A DNA stretch of 38,602 bases from Deltaproteobacteria bacterium (lineage in GTDB: Bacteria; Myxococcota_A; Polyangia; JACPQR01): the NCBI GenBank assembly GCA_016190375.1, contig JACPQR010000125.1:1-38602 (forward strand), read 5' to 3'. Under the pieces are notes generated by a model. That model did no database searches. It had not been told where the DNA came from and was given only the letters and a program-made list of their open reading frames with translations. The position numbers and the translations under genes were made by a program. This document shows, one piece after another, positions 1 to 10,509 of the stretch; position 1 is the stretch's first letter; each line of letters opens with the position of its first letter.

Positions 1-19
1 TCCGGACGGGCAGGGATTG

Positions 20-129
20 AACAGGCGACAGGCGACAGGCAGCCGGCGACGGGCAATTCCGGACCCGGACGAGCAGCGCGTGCGTCCGGCGGCTGCCAGG
101 TGCCAGTTGCCTGTCGCCTGTCGCCTGTT
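20..129. repeat. Inverted repeat built from ACAGGCG heptamers
   Basis: Positions 20-40 contain ACAGGCG repeated in tandem, and positions 109-129 hold the exact reverse complement (GCCTGTC repeated). The 21-nt arms pair perfectly, and base 41 also pairs with 108. About 67 nt of GC-rich sequence lies between the arms. The structure lies just upstream of the first gene's likely start at 155 and is probably non-coding. Whether it acts as RNA, as a cruciform, or is only an intergenic repeat family cannot be told from one copy. Confidence 0.75.
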
Positions 130-154
130 GGGCCCGCGTCTGGCGGGCAACCGG

Positions 155-907
155 ATGGGCATGTCGCAAACCAGGTCTGCGACCGCCCGTACAGATCGCG
201 CGGTATGGCTTGCATTGCTAGTGATTCTGCTGACTTGCGTGGTGGGTGCGTGTCCCCCATCGGCGGCCCCGGGCGTCGAGGACGGGCACTCGGCGGGCTC
301 GCGACGGCCCGAGCCGCGGGCCGACGACGGGCTCGTCGTCGAGGGAACCATGGGGTCGATCGGCCAGGTGGCGGTCGAGTCCGCGATGTCCGGCCACCTC
401 GAGAGCCTGGGGAGCTGTTACCGGGAAGCGCTCGGCGAGCTGTCGTACCTGCTCGGCGACGTCATCCTCTCGTTCCGGCTCGACCGGACGGGCGGCGTCA
501 AGTGGGTCCACGTCGCCTCGAGCACGCTCGGGCACCAGGCTACCGAGTCGTGCCTCGCCAGCCGCGCGGCATCGATCCGCTTCCCGCGGCCACAGGGGGG
601 AGAGGCGGAGTTCTCCTACCCGCTGAACTTCAACCCTGGCTCGGGGCGGCCGCCGGAGGTCTGGAACGCGAGCCACGTGGCCGAGGCCGTAGGCGGGCAC
701 CGCGCGGAGATCGAGGCCTGCGGCGCCCGCGGCGAGGGCTACTCGATCACGATGTACGTGGGTCGGGGCGGGCGCGTGACCGCGGCCGGAGTGTCCTGCC
801 CGGACCACGAGGCGACCACGGCGGCCGACTGCGTGGCTCGCGCGGCGATCGGATGGAGCATGCCGGACCCGGGGTCGTGGGTCGCGAAGGTGACGGTGGA
901 CCTCTGA
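155..907 (+). CDS. Lipoprotein with two AgmX/PglI-like domains
   Basis: This 250-residue protein starts with a hydrophobic signal segment (about residues 16-31) that ends in GAC, giving a probable lipidated Cys33. ATG 155 is chosen because it places the signal peptide at the N-terminus; ATG 161 is equally possible, and the frame stays open upstream to 17 through the inverted repeat. Residues about 74-161 resemble the C-terminal domain of AgmX/PglI proteins of gliding myxobacteria: a Cys-Tyr near the start, then GDVILSFRLDRTG, ESCLASR and a final FPRPQGG. Residues about 175-250 look like a weaker second copy, with an EACG motif, a VGRGGRV strand and a DCVARA motif. The stop overlaps the start of the next gene (TGATG), so the two are probably translated together. 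The role in gliding or at the cell surface is inferred from the family only. Confidence 0.72.
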   Translation: MGMSQTRSATARTDRAVWLALLVILLTCVVGACPPSAAPGVEDGHSAGSRRPEPRADDGLVVEGTMGSIGQVAVESAMSGHLESLGSCYREALGELSYLLGDVILSFRLDRTGGVKWVHVASSTLGHQATESCLASRAASIRFPRPQGGEAEFSYPLNFNPGSGRPPEVWNASHVAEAVGGHRAEIEACGARGEGYSITMYVGRGGRVTAAGVSCPDHEATTAADCVARAAIGWSMPDPGSWVAKVTVDL

Positions 908-2046
908 TGGACCTCGAGCTCGACGAGACCCAGAGGCTCGTCAGGGACGCCGCGCGAAAGTTTGCCGAGGAGCGGATCGCTCCCGTGGCGGCGGAGCTGG
1001 ATCGGGAGAGCCGCTTCCCGCGCGAGCTGCTCCGCGAGCTGGCGGAGCTCGGTCTGTACGGCGTGAACATTCCGGAGGAGCTCGGCGGCGCCGGCGCCGG
1101 CGTGGTGGCCTACGCCCTGGCGATGATGGAGATCGCACAGAAGTGCGCGTCGACGGCCGTGACGATGGCGGTCTCGAACATGGTGGCGGAGGTGATCACC
1201 GCGTTCGGGACCGAGGCCCAGAAGCGCCGCCACGTGCCCAGGATCACGTCCGGCGAGTACGCGGCGGCGGCGTTCGCCCTCTCCGAGCCAGAGTCCGGCT
1301 CGGACGCCGGCTCCTTGCGCACGACCGCGCGCCGGCACGGCGACCGGTGGGTGCTCGACGGCCAGAAGCAATGGATCACGAGCGGAGCTCACGCGGGAGT
1401 GACGGTCGTGTGGGCGAGGACTGGTGGGCCCGGGACCGCGGGCATCTCTGCCTTCCTGGTCGAGGCCGGCACGCCGGGCCTCGAGGTCGGACGCCCCGAG
1501 GACAAGCTGGGCCTCTGCGCGTCGAACACGGTGCCCCTGCGCTTCGAGAGCTGCGAGCTCCCCGAGGACGCGCTCCTGGGAGAGGTCGGCGGAGGCTTCA
1601 GTATCGCGATGATGGCGCTCGACGGGGGTCGCATCGGAATCAGCGCGCAGGCCACGGGGATCGGCGAGGCCGCGCTCGCGGCTGCCACCGCGTACGCCGG
1701 CACGCGCAGGCAGTTCGGCAAGCCGATCGGCGCGTTCCAGGCCATCCAGTGGATGCTCGCCGACTCGCGGACCGAGCTCGACGCCGCCAGGCTCCTGTGC
1801 CTGCGGGCCGCCACGCTCAAGGAGGCCGCCCGCCCCTTCTCGCGAGAGGCGTCGATGGCGAAGCTGTACGCCTCGGAGGCCGCGAACCGGATCACCGCGC
1901 GCGCCCTGCAGATCCACGGCGGTTACGGCTACGTCCGCGACTTCCCCGTGGAGCGGCACCTCAGAGACGCGAGGGTGACGACGATCTACGAGGGCACGAG
2001 CGAGGTCCAGCGGATGGTAATCGCCCGAAAGGTCCTCGAGGGGTAG
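907..2046 (+). CDS. Acyl-CoA dehydrogenase, short-chain (butyryl-CoA) type
   Basis: This 379-residue FAD flavoprotein would oxidise a short-chain acyl-CoA to the trans-2-enoyl-CoA and pass electrons to electron-transfer flavoprotein. It has the full family order: an N-terminal helical domain, the beta domain with FALSEPESGSDAGS and the QKQWITSGAHA motif, and a C-terminal helical domain with RRQFGKPIG and ALQIHGGYGY. The catalytic base is Glu362 in IYEGTSEVQR. That position is typical of short- and medium-chain enzymes; isovaleryl-CoA dehydrogenases carry Gly there and place the base elsewhere, so this is unlikely to be the isovaleryl enzyme. The ATG shares its A with the stop of the preceding lipoprotein gene. 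It could act on the butyryl-CoA made by the mutase encoded at 7856, but that link is inference. Confidence 0.93.
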   Translation: MDLELDETQRLVRDAARKFAEERIAPVAAELDRESRFPRELLRELAELGLYGVNIPEELGGAGAGVVAYALAMMEIAQKCASTAVTMAVSNMVAEVITAFGTEAQKRRHVPRITSGEYAAAAFALSEPESGSDAGSLRTTARRHGDRWVLDGQKQWITSGAHAGVTVVWARTGGPGTAGISAFLVEAGTPGLEVGRPEDKLGLCASNTVPLRFESCELPEDALLGEVGGGFSIAMMALDGGRIGISAQATGIGEAALAAATAYAGTRRQFGKPIGAFQAIQWMLADSRTELDAARLLCLRAATLKEAARPFSREASMAKLYASEAANRITARALQIHGGYGYVRDFPVERHLRDARVTTIYEGTSEVQRMVIARKVLEG

Positions 2047-2098
2047 GCACATGGCGAGCGTACGCGGATCGTGAATCTTGTGGTCCGTGCAGCCCGCT

Positions 2099-2995
2099 CT
2101 ACGCCCCGTCGCAGACCTTGCAGCAGATCCCGCCGCCGCAGTCGGCCTGCTCGACGACCTCGCCCCTTGGACACCCGCCGTCCGGAACGCACTCGGCGTC
2201 GAAGTCCTCGCACGGTGTCTCCAGCGGAGCCGCGACGCAGCAGACCTGTGAACGGTCGCATTCACCCGGCTGGACGAACGACTGATCGGGACAGGGGTTG
2301 TTGCAGGCGTCCAGCGTGACATCGACGCAGACTCCGCCGAAATCCCGCTCGCAGGTCGGGCACCAGTCGACATCGAGCTCCTGGTCGTCGGCCACTCCGT
2401 CGCAGTCCTGATCGACGCCGTCTCCGACCCAGCCGCAGGCCATGCCCACGTCGTCCGCGCCAGGATGGATCGTCGGGTCGTAGTCATCGCAGTCCTCGGG
2501 CGCGAACCAGCCGTCGCCATCGACGTCACATTCGAGCGGGGCGCCGCCCGCCGGTCCCGGCACCTCGTCGTCCGCGGTGCCGTCGCAGTCCTGATCGATG
2601 CCGTCTCCGCCGAAGCAGGGGTCGCGCATGTCGGGCGCCCCCGGGTTGACCGACGGATCGGTGTCGTCGCAGTCCTCGGGTGCGAACCAGCCATCGCCGT
2701 CGAAATCGGCCCGGCACTCCATGTCGCACATCCCGTCCTCGTCCACCTCGCCGTCGCAGTCGTTGTCCTTGCCGTCGAACGGGCCGCAGCAGACGCCGTC
2801 GCCAGCCCCGGGGTAGACGGCCGGGTCCGCGTCGTCGCAGTCGTCGCAGTCCGTCCATCCGTCGAGGTCGCCGTCGCGACCCTCGCAGGGGCCGTCTGGG
2901 TGCCACAGGTAGCATCCCGAGTCGAGCGAAGCGAAGCCCAGAGCGAGGATGCAGAGAATCGAAGACCGCGTCGTCGAAAGCCTCGTGAGGTGCAT
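2099..2995 (-). CDS. MopE-like Cys- and Asp-rich secreted protein
   Basis: This 298-residue protein is exported: a hydrophobic segment follows the basic N-terminus and ends at SGCYLW, which may be a weak lipobox. Three copies of the putative metal-binding repeat known from MopE-like proteins follow. Each has DCDDxDPxxxPGAxD, then GxDxDCDGxxDD about 15-20 residues later. The C-terminal third is Cys-rich (CPTC, CCVAAP, GGGICCKVC), suggesting disulfide bonds or metal binding. ATG at 2995 is preferred over a TTG six codons upstream. The gene runs opposite to its neighbours and is convergent with the acyl-CoA dehydrogenase, with about 50 nt between the stops. Related repeats bind copper or calcium, but no ligand can be assigned here. 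Confidence 0.85.
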   Translation of the reverse strand: MHLTRLSTTRSSILCILALGFASLDSGCYLWHPDGPCEGRDGDLDGWTDCDDCDDADPAVYPGAGDGVCCGPFDGKDNDCDGEVDEDGMCDMECRADFDGDGWFAPEDCDDTDPSVNPGAPDMRDPCFGGDGIDQDCDGTADDEVPGPAGGAPLECDVDGDGWFAPEDCDDYDPTIHPGADDVGMACGWVGDGVDQDCDGVADDQELDVDWCPTCERDFGGVCVDVTLDACNNPCPDQSFVQPGECDRSQVCCVAAPLETPCEDFDAECVPDGGCPRGEVVEQADCGGGICCKVCDGA

Positions 2996-3147
2996 GGAGG
3001 CAGGACACAGCAACTCCCGTACCCCGGCGACGCCCGGTTTTTCGCGGTCGCCGTCGTGCCGACCTGTGCCAGACGGCGGGATCGCGTTCCCTCGGAGGGT
3101 ACACTTCCTCTTCCGCTTCCGTCCGCCGGCGGAATAGGATCGGCGGC

Positions 3148-6100
3148 ATGCGCACTCGACCTCGATCCGCCTGGCTCGCGCTCTCGGCGTTCGCGCTCTT
3201 CTCGTCCTGCGGAGGCTCCCAGAAGATCCAGGGGCCGCCTGCCGAGCGTCTGGTCGCGCCGTCGACCGGCCTCCTGTTCGACACGAGCGGCGAGCTGGGC
3301 GCCGGCGATGCCGAGACGAGCACCGGCGGCTTCGCCGACCAGTACGAGATCCAGGTTTCCGCGGGACAGCGCCTGACCGTGGCCTGCGCCTCGAACTCGC
3401 TGGACACGTACCTCATCGTCCAGGCGCCGGGCGGCGCGCCGATGGCGAACGACGACTTCCAGGGCGACCGCACGCGCGCGCAGGTCGAGCTGCAGACGGC
3501 CGCCTCCGGGCCTCTCAAGATCACGGTCACCACCTACGCGCCGGGCGCGCAGGGAAGCTACCGGGTCACCGTGACCGCGGGCGACGCCGCGTCGGCCTCG
3601 ACCGACCCGGCGGTCGCGAGGCCCGCGGCGTCCTGGCCCGTGCTGACGGTCAACTCGCAGGCGCAGGGAACGCTCGCCGCTGGCGATGCCGTCCTGCCCT
3701 CCGGTCAGGTCGTGGACAACTACCTGATCGCCGGTGGCACGAACCAGACGGTGGAGATCGCGGTGCAGGGAACGGGAACGGCTCCGCTCCTCGTCGTGAC
3801 CACGCCCTCCGGGCGGCTCGTGCAGGCGGCTGCGAACGCGGGCGGCAGGGCGATCGCGGTCGTTCCCGTCGGCGAGGCCGGCTCCTACCGGATCCAGGTG
3901 GTCAGCGGCGCCGCGGGTCCGGGAGGCGCGTACTCGATCTCCGTCGCTCCCGCGCAGGCCAGCGCTCCTCCGACCGCGCTCGCCGTGACCCACCACCAGA
4001 TCGCGACCTTGCCGGCCGCGGCGGGCTCGCTCTCCCTGACCGGCGAGAGCGCGACGTCGGAGGTGCTGCAGGCCGGCGACGGCCTGCTCGCGACGGGCGA
4101 GCTCGTGGATCGCTTCCAGCTCGCCGCCGCCGCGGGCGACGCCGTGACGATCGATCTGCAGTCGACCGACTTCGATCCGTACCTGATCCTCGTCGCCCCC
4201 TCGGGGCGGCAGTGGCAGAACGACGACGCGAACGGAGGCCGCGACGCGCAGCTCGCGGTCGCGCTTCCGGAGGCCGGGACGTACCAGGTGCTCGTGACCT
4301 CCTACCGGGCCGGCATGCAGGGCAGGTTCGTGCTCAAGGTGCGGCGGGGCCTGCAGCCCGGGGCGCCGCCCGCGGACGCGGCGACGGCCGCCGCGACGAC
4401 CGCGGGCGCGGTGCTCGTTCCCATCGGCCCCGGTCAGCCCGCGCCCGCGGCCCCTGGCGCTGGCGGCGTCGTCCTCGGCCCCACCGCGACGCCGGTGACC
4501 GGACGGCTGGACCGGACGGGCAGCCTCGCGCAGGGCGACGCGCTTCTCCGATCGGGCGAGCTGTACGACACGTACACGTTCACCTGGGCGCCCGGCGAGC
4601 GCGTCTCCTTGCGGCTCGTGTCCGCCGCTTTCGACCCCTACCTGATCGTCCGCTCGCCGAGCGGCCAGCAGAACGACAACGACGACCTCCGGCAGGGAAC
4701 GACGGACGCGGGCATCGAGCTGACCGTGCGCGAGGCGGGCGTCCACTCGATCCTCGTGACCAGCTACCGCGCGGGCGAGTCGGGCGCATACACGCTCACG
4801 ATCGACGCCGGGGGCGGCGGGCCAGCGCAGCCTCCGAGCCCTGCCCCGCCCGCGGCCCAGGGCGACGTGATCCGGGGCGCGCTGGATGCGGCCGACGCCC
4901 CCGACGCCAGCGGCAAGCGCGCAGACCGGCACGCGGTCAACCTGCGGCAGAACGAGGCGGTGCGCTTCGAGCTGGTCTCGGCGGAGTTCGACACGTTCCT
5001 CGTGGTCCAGCCTCCGTCGGGCCGACAGGTCGAGAACGACGACGCGGTCACCGGCAACACGAACTCCGCCATCGACTTCGTGGCGCGCCAGGCGGGGAGC
5101 CACACGGTGCTCGTCACCTCGTACCGTGCAGGGGAGCAGGGCGCCTACGAGCTGCGGCTGATCCGGGGCGCCTCGCAGGCTCCCGGGAACATCACTCCGA
5201 TCCCGATCGGTCCCGCACCAGCGCCTGCTCCGGGTCCTGGTCCGGCGCCAGCTCCGGGGCCTGGACCTGCGCCTGCTCCGGGGCCTGCTCCGGCTCCCGG
5301 CGCGGCTCCCGCGACTCCGGGCGCCATCGCCGGGTCGCTCGCCCAGGGCGACCAGCAGCTCCGGTCCGGCGAGTTCGTGGACAACTTCAGCCTCGACGCG
5401 CGAGCCGGCGAGACCGTTCACCTTCGGGTGACGGCCCAGTTCGATCCGTACCTGATCCTCAAGGCCCCGTCGGGACGCCAGGAGGACAACGACGACATCA
5501 ATCCCCAGACCCGCGACGCAGGGCTCGACGTCACGCTGACCGAGAGCGGCCAGTACACGATCATGATCACCTCGTACCGGCCGGGGGAGTCGGGCAGCTA
5601 CAACCTGACGATCCAGCGCCAGACTCCGGGCTCGGCGCCCGGTGGCAACGTCGCGGCCCCGACGGGCAGCCAGGCCGGTCGGGCTTTCGGCCTCTTCGTC
5701 GGAATCACCGACTATCAGACGCTGAACGACCTGCCCGAGTGCGCCAACGACGCCCGCAAGCTCGCGGAGGATCTGCGCCGGACGGGCCTGATGACCCAGG
5801 AGCAGCAGATCCTCCTGACCGACGGTCAGGCCACGCTGGGCGCCGTCCAGCAGGCGTTCGCGACCATGTCGCAGCAGGTGGGCCCGGGCGACGTGTTCAT
5901 CTTCTTCTACTCGGGCCACGGAGGTCAGCGGCCGGCCCAGGACGCGAACGAGCTCGACCGCCAGGACGAGACGATCCTCATGGTCGACGGGACCCCGATC
6001 GTGGACAACGAGATGGCCCAGCTCTTCGGCCGGATCCGCGGGCGCATCTCCGTGATCGCGCTCGACTCCTGCTTCAGCGGCGGCTTCGCAAAGGACGTCA

Positions 6101-6408
6101 TCACGGTCGAGGGACGGATGGGCTACTTCTCGTCCGAGGAAGACCTGACCTCGTCCGTCGCGGGCCAGTTCCAGGCCGGCGGCTACCTCTCGCACTTCCT
6201 GCGGACGGGCATCGCGGGCGAGGCGGACATGAGCCCGCGCGACGGCCAGCTCACGGCGGGCGAGCTGTCACACTACCTCTACCGCCAGTTCGGGGCACAT
6301 GTGGGAGACGTCGGCGCCACCGACCAGAGCTTCGCAAGGAGCTTCCAGCACCTGGTCGTCGATCGCGGGTCGGTGCACGTCTCCGACCTCCTGTTCGCGT
6401 ACCGGTGA
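3148..6408 (+). CDS. Lipoprotein with six PPC-like repeats and a C-terminal caspase-like (C14) peptidase domain
   Basis: This 1086-residue protein begins with a signal peptide ending in FSSC, a probable lipobox. Six all-beta repeats of about 100 residues follow, near residues 41-142, 166-267, 295-400, 450-553, 575-675 and 732-832. Most carry DPYLI or a close variant, then SGRQ.DNDD and VTSYR.GE.G.Y, as in bacterial pre-peptidase C-terminal (PPC) domains. Linkers are rich in Ala, Gly and Pro; the one before the sixth repeat is a Pro-Ala-Gly run. Residues 845-1086 form a caspase-like domain with the catalytic pair His924 (YSGHGG) and Cys975 (DSCFSGG). No transmembrane segment follows the lipid anchor, so the peptidase should sit in the envelope or outside the cell. 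Substrate, activation and partners are unknown. Confidence 0.88.
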   Translation: MRTRPRSAWLALSAFALFSSCGGSQKIQGPPAERLVAPSTGLLFDTSGELGAGDAETSTGGFADQYEIQVSAGQRLTVACASNSLDTYLIVQAPGGAPMANDDFQGDRTRAQVELQTAASGPLKITVTTYAPGAQGSYRVTVTAGDAASASTDPAVARPAASWPVLTVNSQAQGTLAAGDAVLPSGQVVDNYLIAGGTNQTVEIAVQGTGTAPLLVVTTPSGRLVQAAANAGGRAIAVVPVGEAGSYRIQVVSGAAGPGGAYSISVAPAQASAPPTALAVTHHQIATLPAAAGSLSLTGESATSEVLQAGDGLLATGELVDRFQLAAAAGDAVTIDLQSTDFDPYLILVAPSGRQWQNDDANGGRDAQLAVALPEAGTYQVLVTSYRAGMQGRFVLKVRRGLQPGAPPADAATAAATTAGAVLVPIGPGQPAPAAPGAGGVVLGPTATPVTGRLDRTGSLAQGDALLRSGELYDTYTFTWAPGERVSLRLVSAAFDPYLIVRSPSGQQNDNDDLRQGTTDAGIELTVREAGVHSILVTSYRAGESGAYTLTIDAGGGGPAQPPSPAPPAAQGDVIRGALDAADAPDASGKRADRHAVNLRQNEAVRFELVSAEFDTFLVVQPPSGRQVENDDAVTGNTNSAIDFVARQAGSHTVLVTSYRAGEQGAYELRLIRGASQAPGNITPIPIGPAPAPAPGPGPAPAPGPGPAPAPGPAPAPGAAPATPGAIAGSLAQGDQQLRSGEFVDNFSLDARAGETVHLRVTAQFDPYLILKAPSGRQEDNDDINPQTRDAGLDVTLTESGQYTIMITSYRPGESGSYNLTIQRQTPGSAPGGNVAAPTGSQAGRAFGLFVGITDYQTLNDLPECANDARKLAEDLRRTGLMTQEQQILLTDGQATLGAVQQAFATMSQQVGPGDVFIFFYSGHGGQRPAQDANELDRQDETILMVDGTPIVDNEMAQLFGRIRGRISVIALDSCFSGGFAKDVITVEGRMGYFSSEEDLTSSVAGQFQAGGYLSHFLRTGIAGEADMSPRDGQLTAGELSHYLYRQFGAHVGDVGATDQSFARSFQHLVVDRGSVHVSDLLFAYR

Positions 6409-6467
6409 GTCACCCCCCCTTAATCGGAGAGATTTCCGGCCGTTGCCCCCGGGAGAGCCGGAGGGAC

Positions 6468-7796
6468 ATGGCCAAACAGCTCCCGATCCTCGTAGTCGAT
6501 GACGAGGACATGATCCGGGTGGCGGTGACGCGCGAGCTCGGCCGCGTCGGCTACGTGGTGAAGGGGGTGGCGTCCGCCGAGGAGGGGCTCGAGGCACTGG
6601 AGAAGGAGCGCTTCGCCTGCGCGGTGACCGACCTCAGGATGCCCGGCGCAGGAGGCCATGCCTTCATCCGGGGCTGCGGCGAGATCGATCCCGAGATGCC
6701 GATCATCGTCATCACTGCCTTCGGCGAGAAGGAGGACGTGATCGAATGCTTGAGGGCGGGGGTCTTCGACTTCGTCGAGAAGCCGTGGTCCGACGGCCAT
6801 CTCCGAGCGATCGTGATGCGGGCGCTCGAGAGCCGGGCGAAGCGGCGATTGTCGACGCCGCCTCGGGACGCGCCGGCGGCGGCGGCGCCGGAGCCTGCCT
6901 CTGCGCCAGCGGTGGCTTCCAGCCAAGGGCCCTCGCCTTCGTCGCCGCCGCAGACGGCGGCCCGCAAGAGCGCCTTCGCCGAGGTCATCGAGCGGATCCG
7001 GAAGGGCGAGCTCGCTCTGCCGGCCGTGCCGTCCGTCGTCCTCGAGGTCCGCCAGAAGGTCGAGAACCCCACCTGCTCGGCGCAGGACTTGCGCGAGACC
7101 ATCGAGGCTGACGCCCACCTGTCGGCCCAGATCATGCGGCTCGCCAACACGACCTACTACGCGGGCACCGGCCGGGTCTCGGACCTGCAGTCGGCGCTGA
7201 CGCGCATCGGCATCCGCGAGATCTCCACCCTCGTGGACGGCATCTTCGCCCGCGACTTCTACCGGGTGGAACACCCCGCCGTGCGCGCCGAGGTCGAGGC
7301 GGTGTTCCGCCACTCGTGGACCCGGGGCGTCCTCATGCGGCTGCTCGCCAAGGCCGTGACGCGCCTCGGCGTCCCGCCGGAGACCGCCTACATCGCGGGC
7401 CTGTTCTGCGACGCGGGCGCGCCGACGCTCTACCGGATCGTCAGCCAGGTCGCGCCCGCAGCACCCGCGGCGCAGATGAAGTCCTTCGTCGCGGAGCACC
7501 ACGCGCTGGTCGGCGGCGCCGTGGCCGAGGCCTGGAGGCTGCCTCCGGAGGCCATCGACGCCGCCAAGCGGCACCACGAACCGGTCTCGCCGAAGGGTGC
7601 GCTCATCCTGCAGCTCGTCTGGGCCGCCGAGCCTCTGTGCGTCGATCTCGGGGCCACGGGCGATCCGAAGGCCCTCGACGGCGGCGACTTCGTGCTCGAC
7701 AGCCTGCTCCCCGGGCCGGCCTGGCGCGCGGAGCTCCTCGTCCAGGCGGAGCGCTACATGGAAGCGCACGGCTCCTTCATCAACGGCCCCGCCTAG
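6468..7796 (+). CDS. Response regulator with C-terminal HDOD domain
   Basis: The product is 442 residues. Residues 1-125 are a receiver domain with the acidic pair Asp11/Asp12, phospho-acceptor Asp55 in VTDLRMP, Thr83 and Lys105 in EKPW. A Pro/Ala-rich linker (about 128-160) leads into an HDOD domain (about 165-400) that starts with LPAVPSVVLEVRQKV. The His-Asp pair of true HD hydrolases is degenerate: the expected HDIG-like site reads FCDAG. HDOD proteins mostly act as signalling scaffolds, so phosphorylation at Asp55 probably controls a protein contact rather than an enzyme. The ATG at 6468 has GGAGGG just upstream. No histidine kinase gene is adjacent, so this is an orphan regulator here. 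Confidence 0.9.
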   Translation: MAKQLPILVVDDEDMIRVAVTRELGRVGYVVKGVASAEEGLEALEKERFACAVTDLRMPGAGGHAFIRGCGEIDPEMPIIVITAFGEKEDVIECLRAGVFDFVEKPWSDGHLRAIVMRALESRAKRRLSTPPRDAPAAAAPEPASAPAVASSQGPSPSSPPQTAARKSAFAEVIERIRKGELALPAVPSVVLEVRQKVENPTCSAQDLRETIEADAHLSAQIMRLANTTYYAGTGRVSDLQSALTRIGIREISTLVDGIFARDFYRVEHPAVRAEVEAVFRHSWTRGVLMRLLAKAVTRLGVPPETAYIAGLFCDAGAPTLYRIVSQVAPAAPAAQMKSFVAEHHALVGGAVAEAWRLPPEAIDAAKRHHEPVSPKGALILQLVWAAEPLCVDLGATGDPKALDGGDFVLDSLLPGPAWRAELLVQAERYMEAHGSFINGPA

Positions 7797-7855
7797 CGCT
7801 CGGCGCTTGCCAGCTTGTCTACGCGGTCGGGCCGTGCGATACCGTTCGCGAGAGC

Positions 7856-9585
<1,730 letters not shown>

Positions 9586-9586
<1 letters not shown>

Positions 9587-10509
9587 TGCCCGGCGCGGTG
9601 ACGATCCACGAGGTCGGCCCGCGCGACGGCCTGCAGAACGAGCCGACCGTGCTCGACACGCCGGCGAAGCTCAGGTTGATCGAGGCGCTCGCGGGCACGG
9701 GGCTCGGTCGGATCGAGGTGACGTCCTTCGTCTCGCCGAAGTGGATCCCCGCCCTGGCCGACGCCGACGAGGTCGCACGGCACGTCCAGGCCGCTCGAGG
9801 CGTGGCCTTCTCGGCGCTCGTTCCGAATGCGCGGGGGCTCGAGCGGGCGCTTTCCGCGGGGGTGAGCGAGGTCGCGGTCGTCGTCTCCGCGAGCGAGACC
9901 CACAACCGGAGGAACCTGAACAAGACGACCGGGGAGACGATGTCGCACCTGGGCGAGATCGTCGCGCACGCCCTGGCGCATTCGATGCGGGTCCGCGGCT
10001 ACGTCTCGACGGTCTGGGGCTGCCCGTACGAGGGCGAAGTGGACCCGCGCCGCGCGCTCGGCCTGGCGAGGGAGCTCGCCGACATGGGCGTCCACGAGAT
10101 CTCCCTCGGCGACACGATCGGCGTCGGTACCGTCAGCCAGACTCGCTCGATCCTGGAGATGTTCCTCGCGGAGCTCGAGCCGGGCCGGCTCGCGCTGCAC
10201 ATGCACGACACGCGCGGGACCGCCCTGGCGAACGTCCTTCAGGGGCTCGAGATGGGCATCACGACCTTCGACGCCTCCGTCGGCGGCCTGGGCGGCTGCC
10301 CCTACGCTCCGGGGGCGCCCGGGAACCTCGCCACGGAGGACCTGGTGCACATGCTCCACGGGATGGGGCTCGAGACCGGCGTCGATCTCTCGAGGCTCGT
10401 CGACGCCGCCAGGCTCGCCGAGTCGCTCGTGGGTCACGAGCTGCCGGGCAAGGTGCACGACCTCACGCCCGGACGAGCTCGAAGCCAGTGGCCTCCGGCC
10501 GCACGTTGA
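9586..10509 (+). CDS. Hydroxymethylglutaryl-CoA lyase
   Basis: This 307-residue enzyme would cleave HMG-CoA to acetoacetate and acetyl-CoA, the last step of leucine breakdown (MvaB/LiuE family). It opens with HEVGPRDGLQNE, contains the metal-binding HMHDTRGTALAN stretch, and has the active-site Cys loop GGCPYAPGAPGN near the C-terminus. The start is GTG, sharing its first G with the TAG of the mutase gene, which places the conserved N-terminal strand four codons in. The last 47 nt overlap the 3' end of the convergent metallophosphoesterase gene. Residues after GKVH have no family counterpart and may be a read-on tail. Confidence 0.93.

Noticed and set aside
739..6195. Open frame of 1818 codons on the minus strand
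   Set aside because: It is antisense to the acyl-CoA dehydrogenase and PPC-caspase genes, runs through the MopE-like gene in another frame, and has no family motifs. High GC explains the lack of stops.
7797..7855. Possible cobalamin riboswitch before the mutase genes
   Set aside because: Only 59 nt precede the large subunit and 27 nt the small subunit, too short for a cobalamin riboswitch, and no B12-box pattern was seen.
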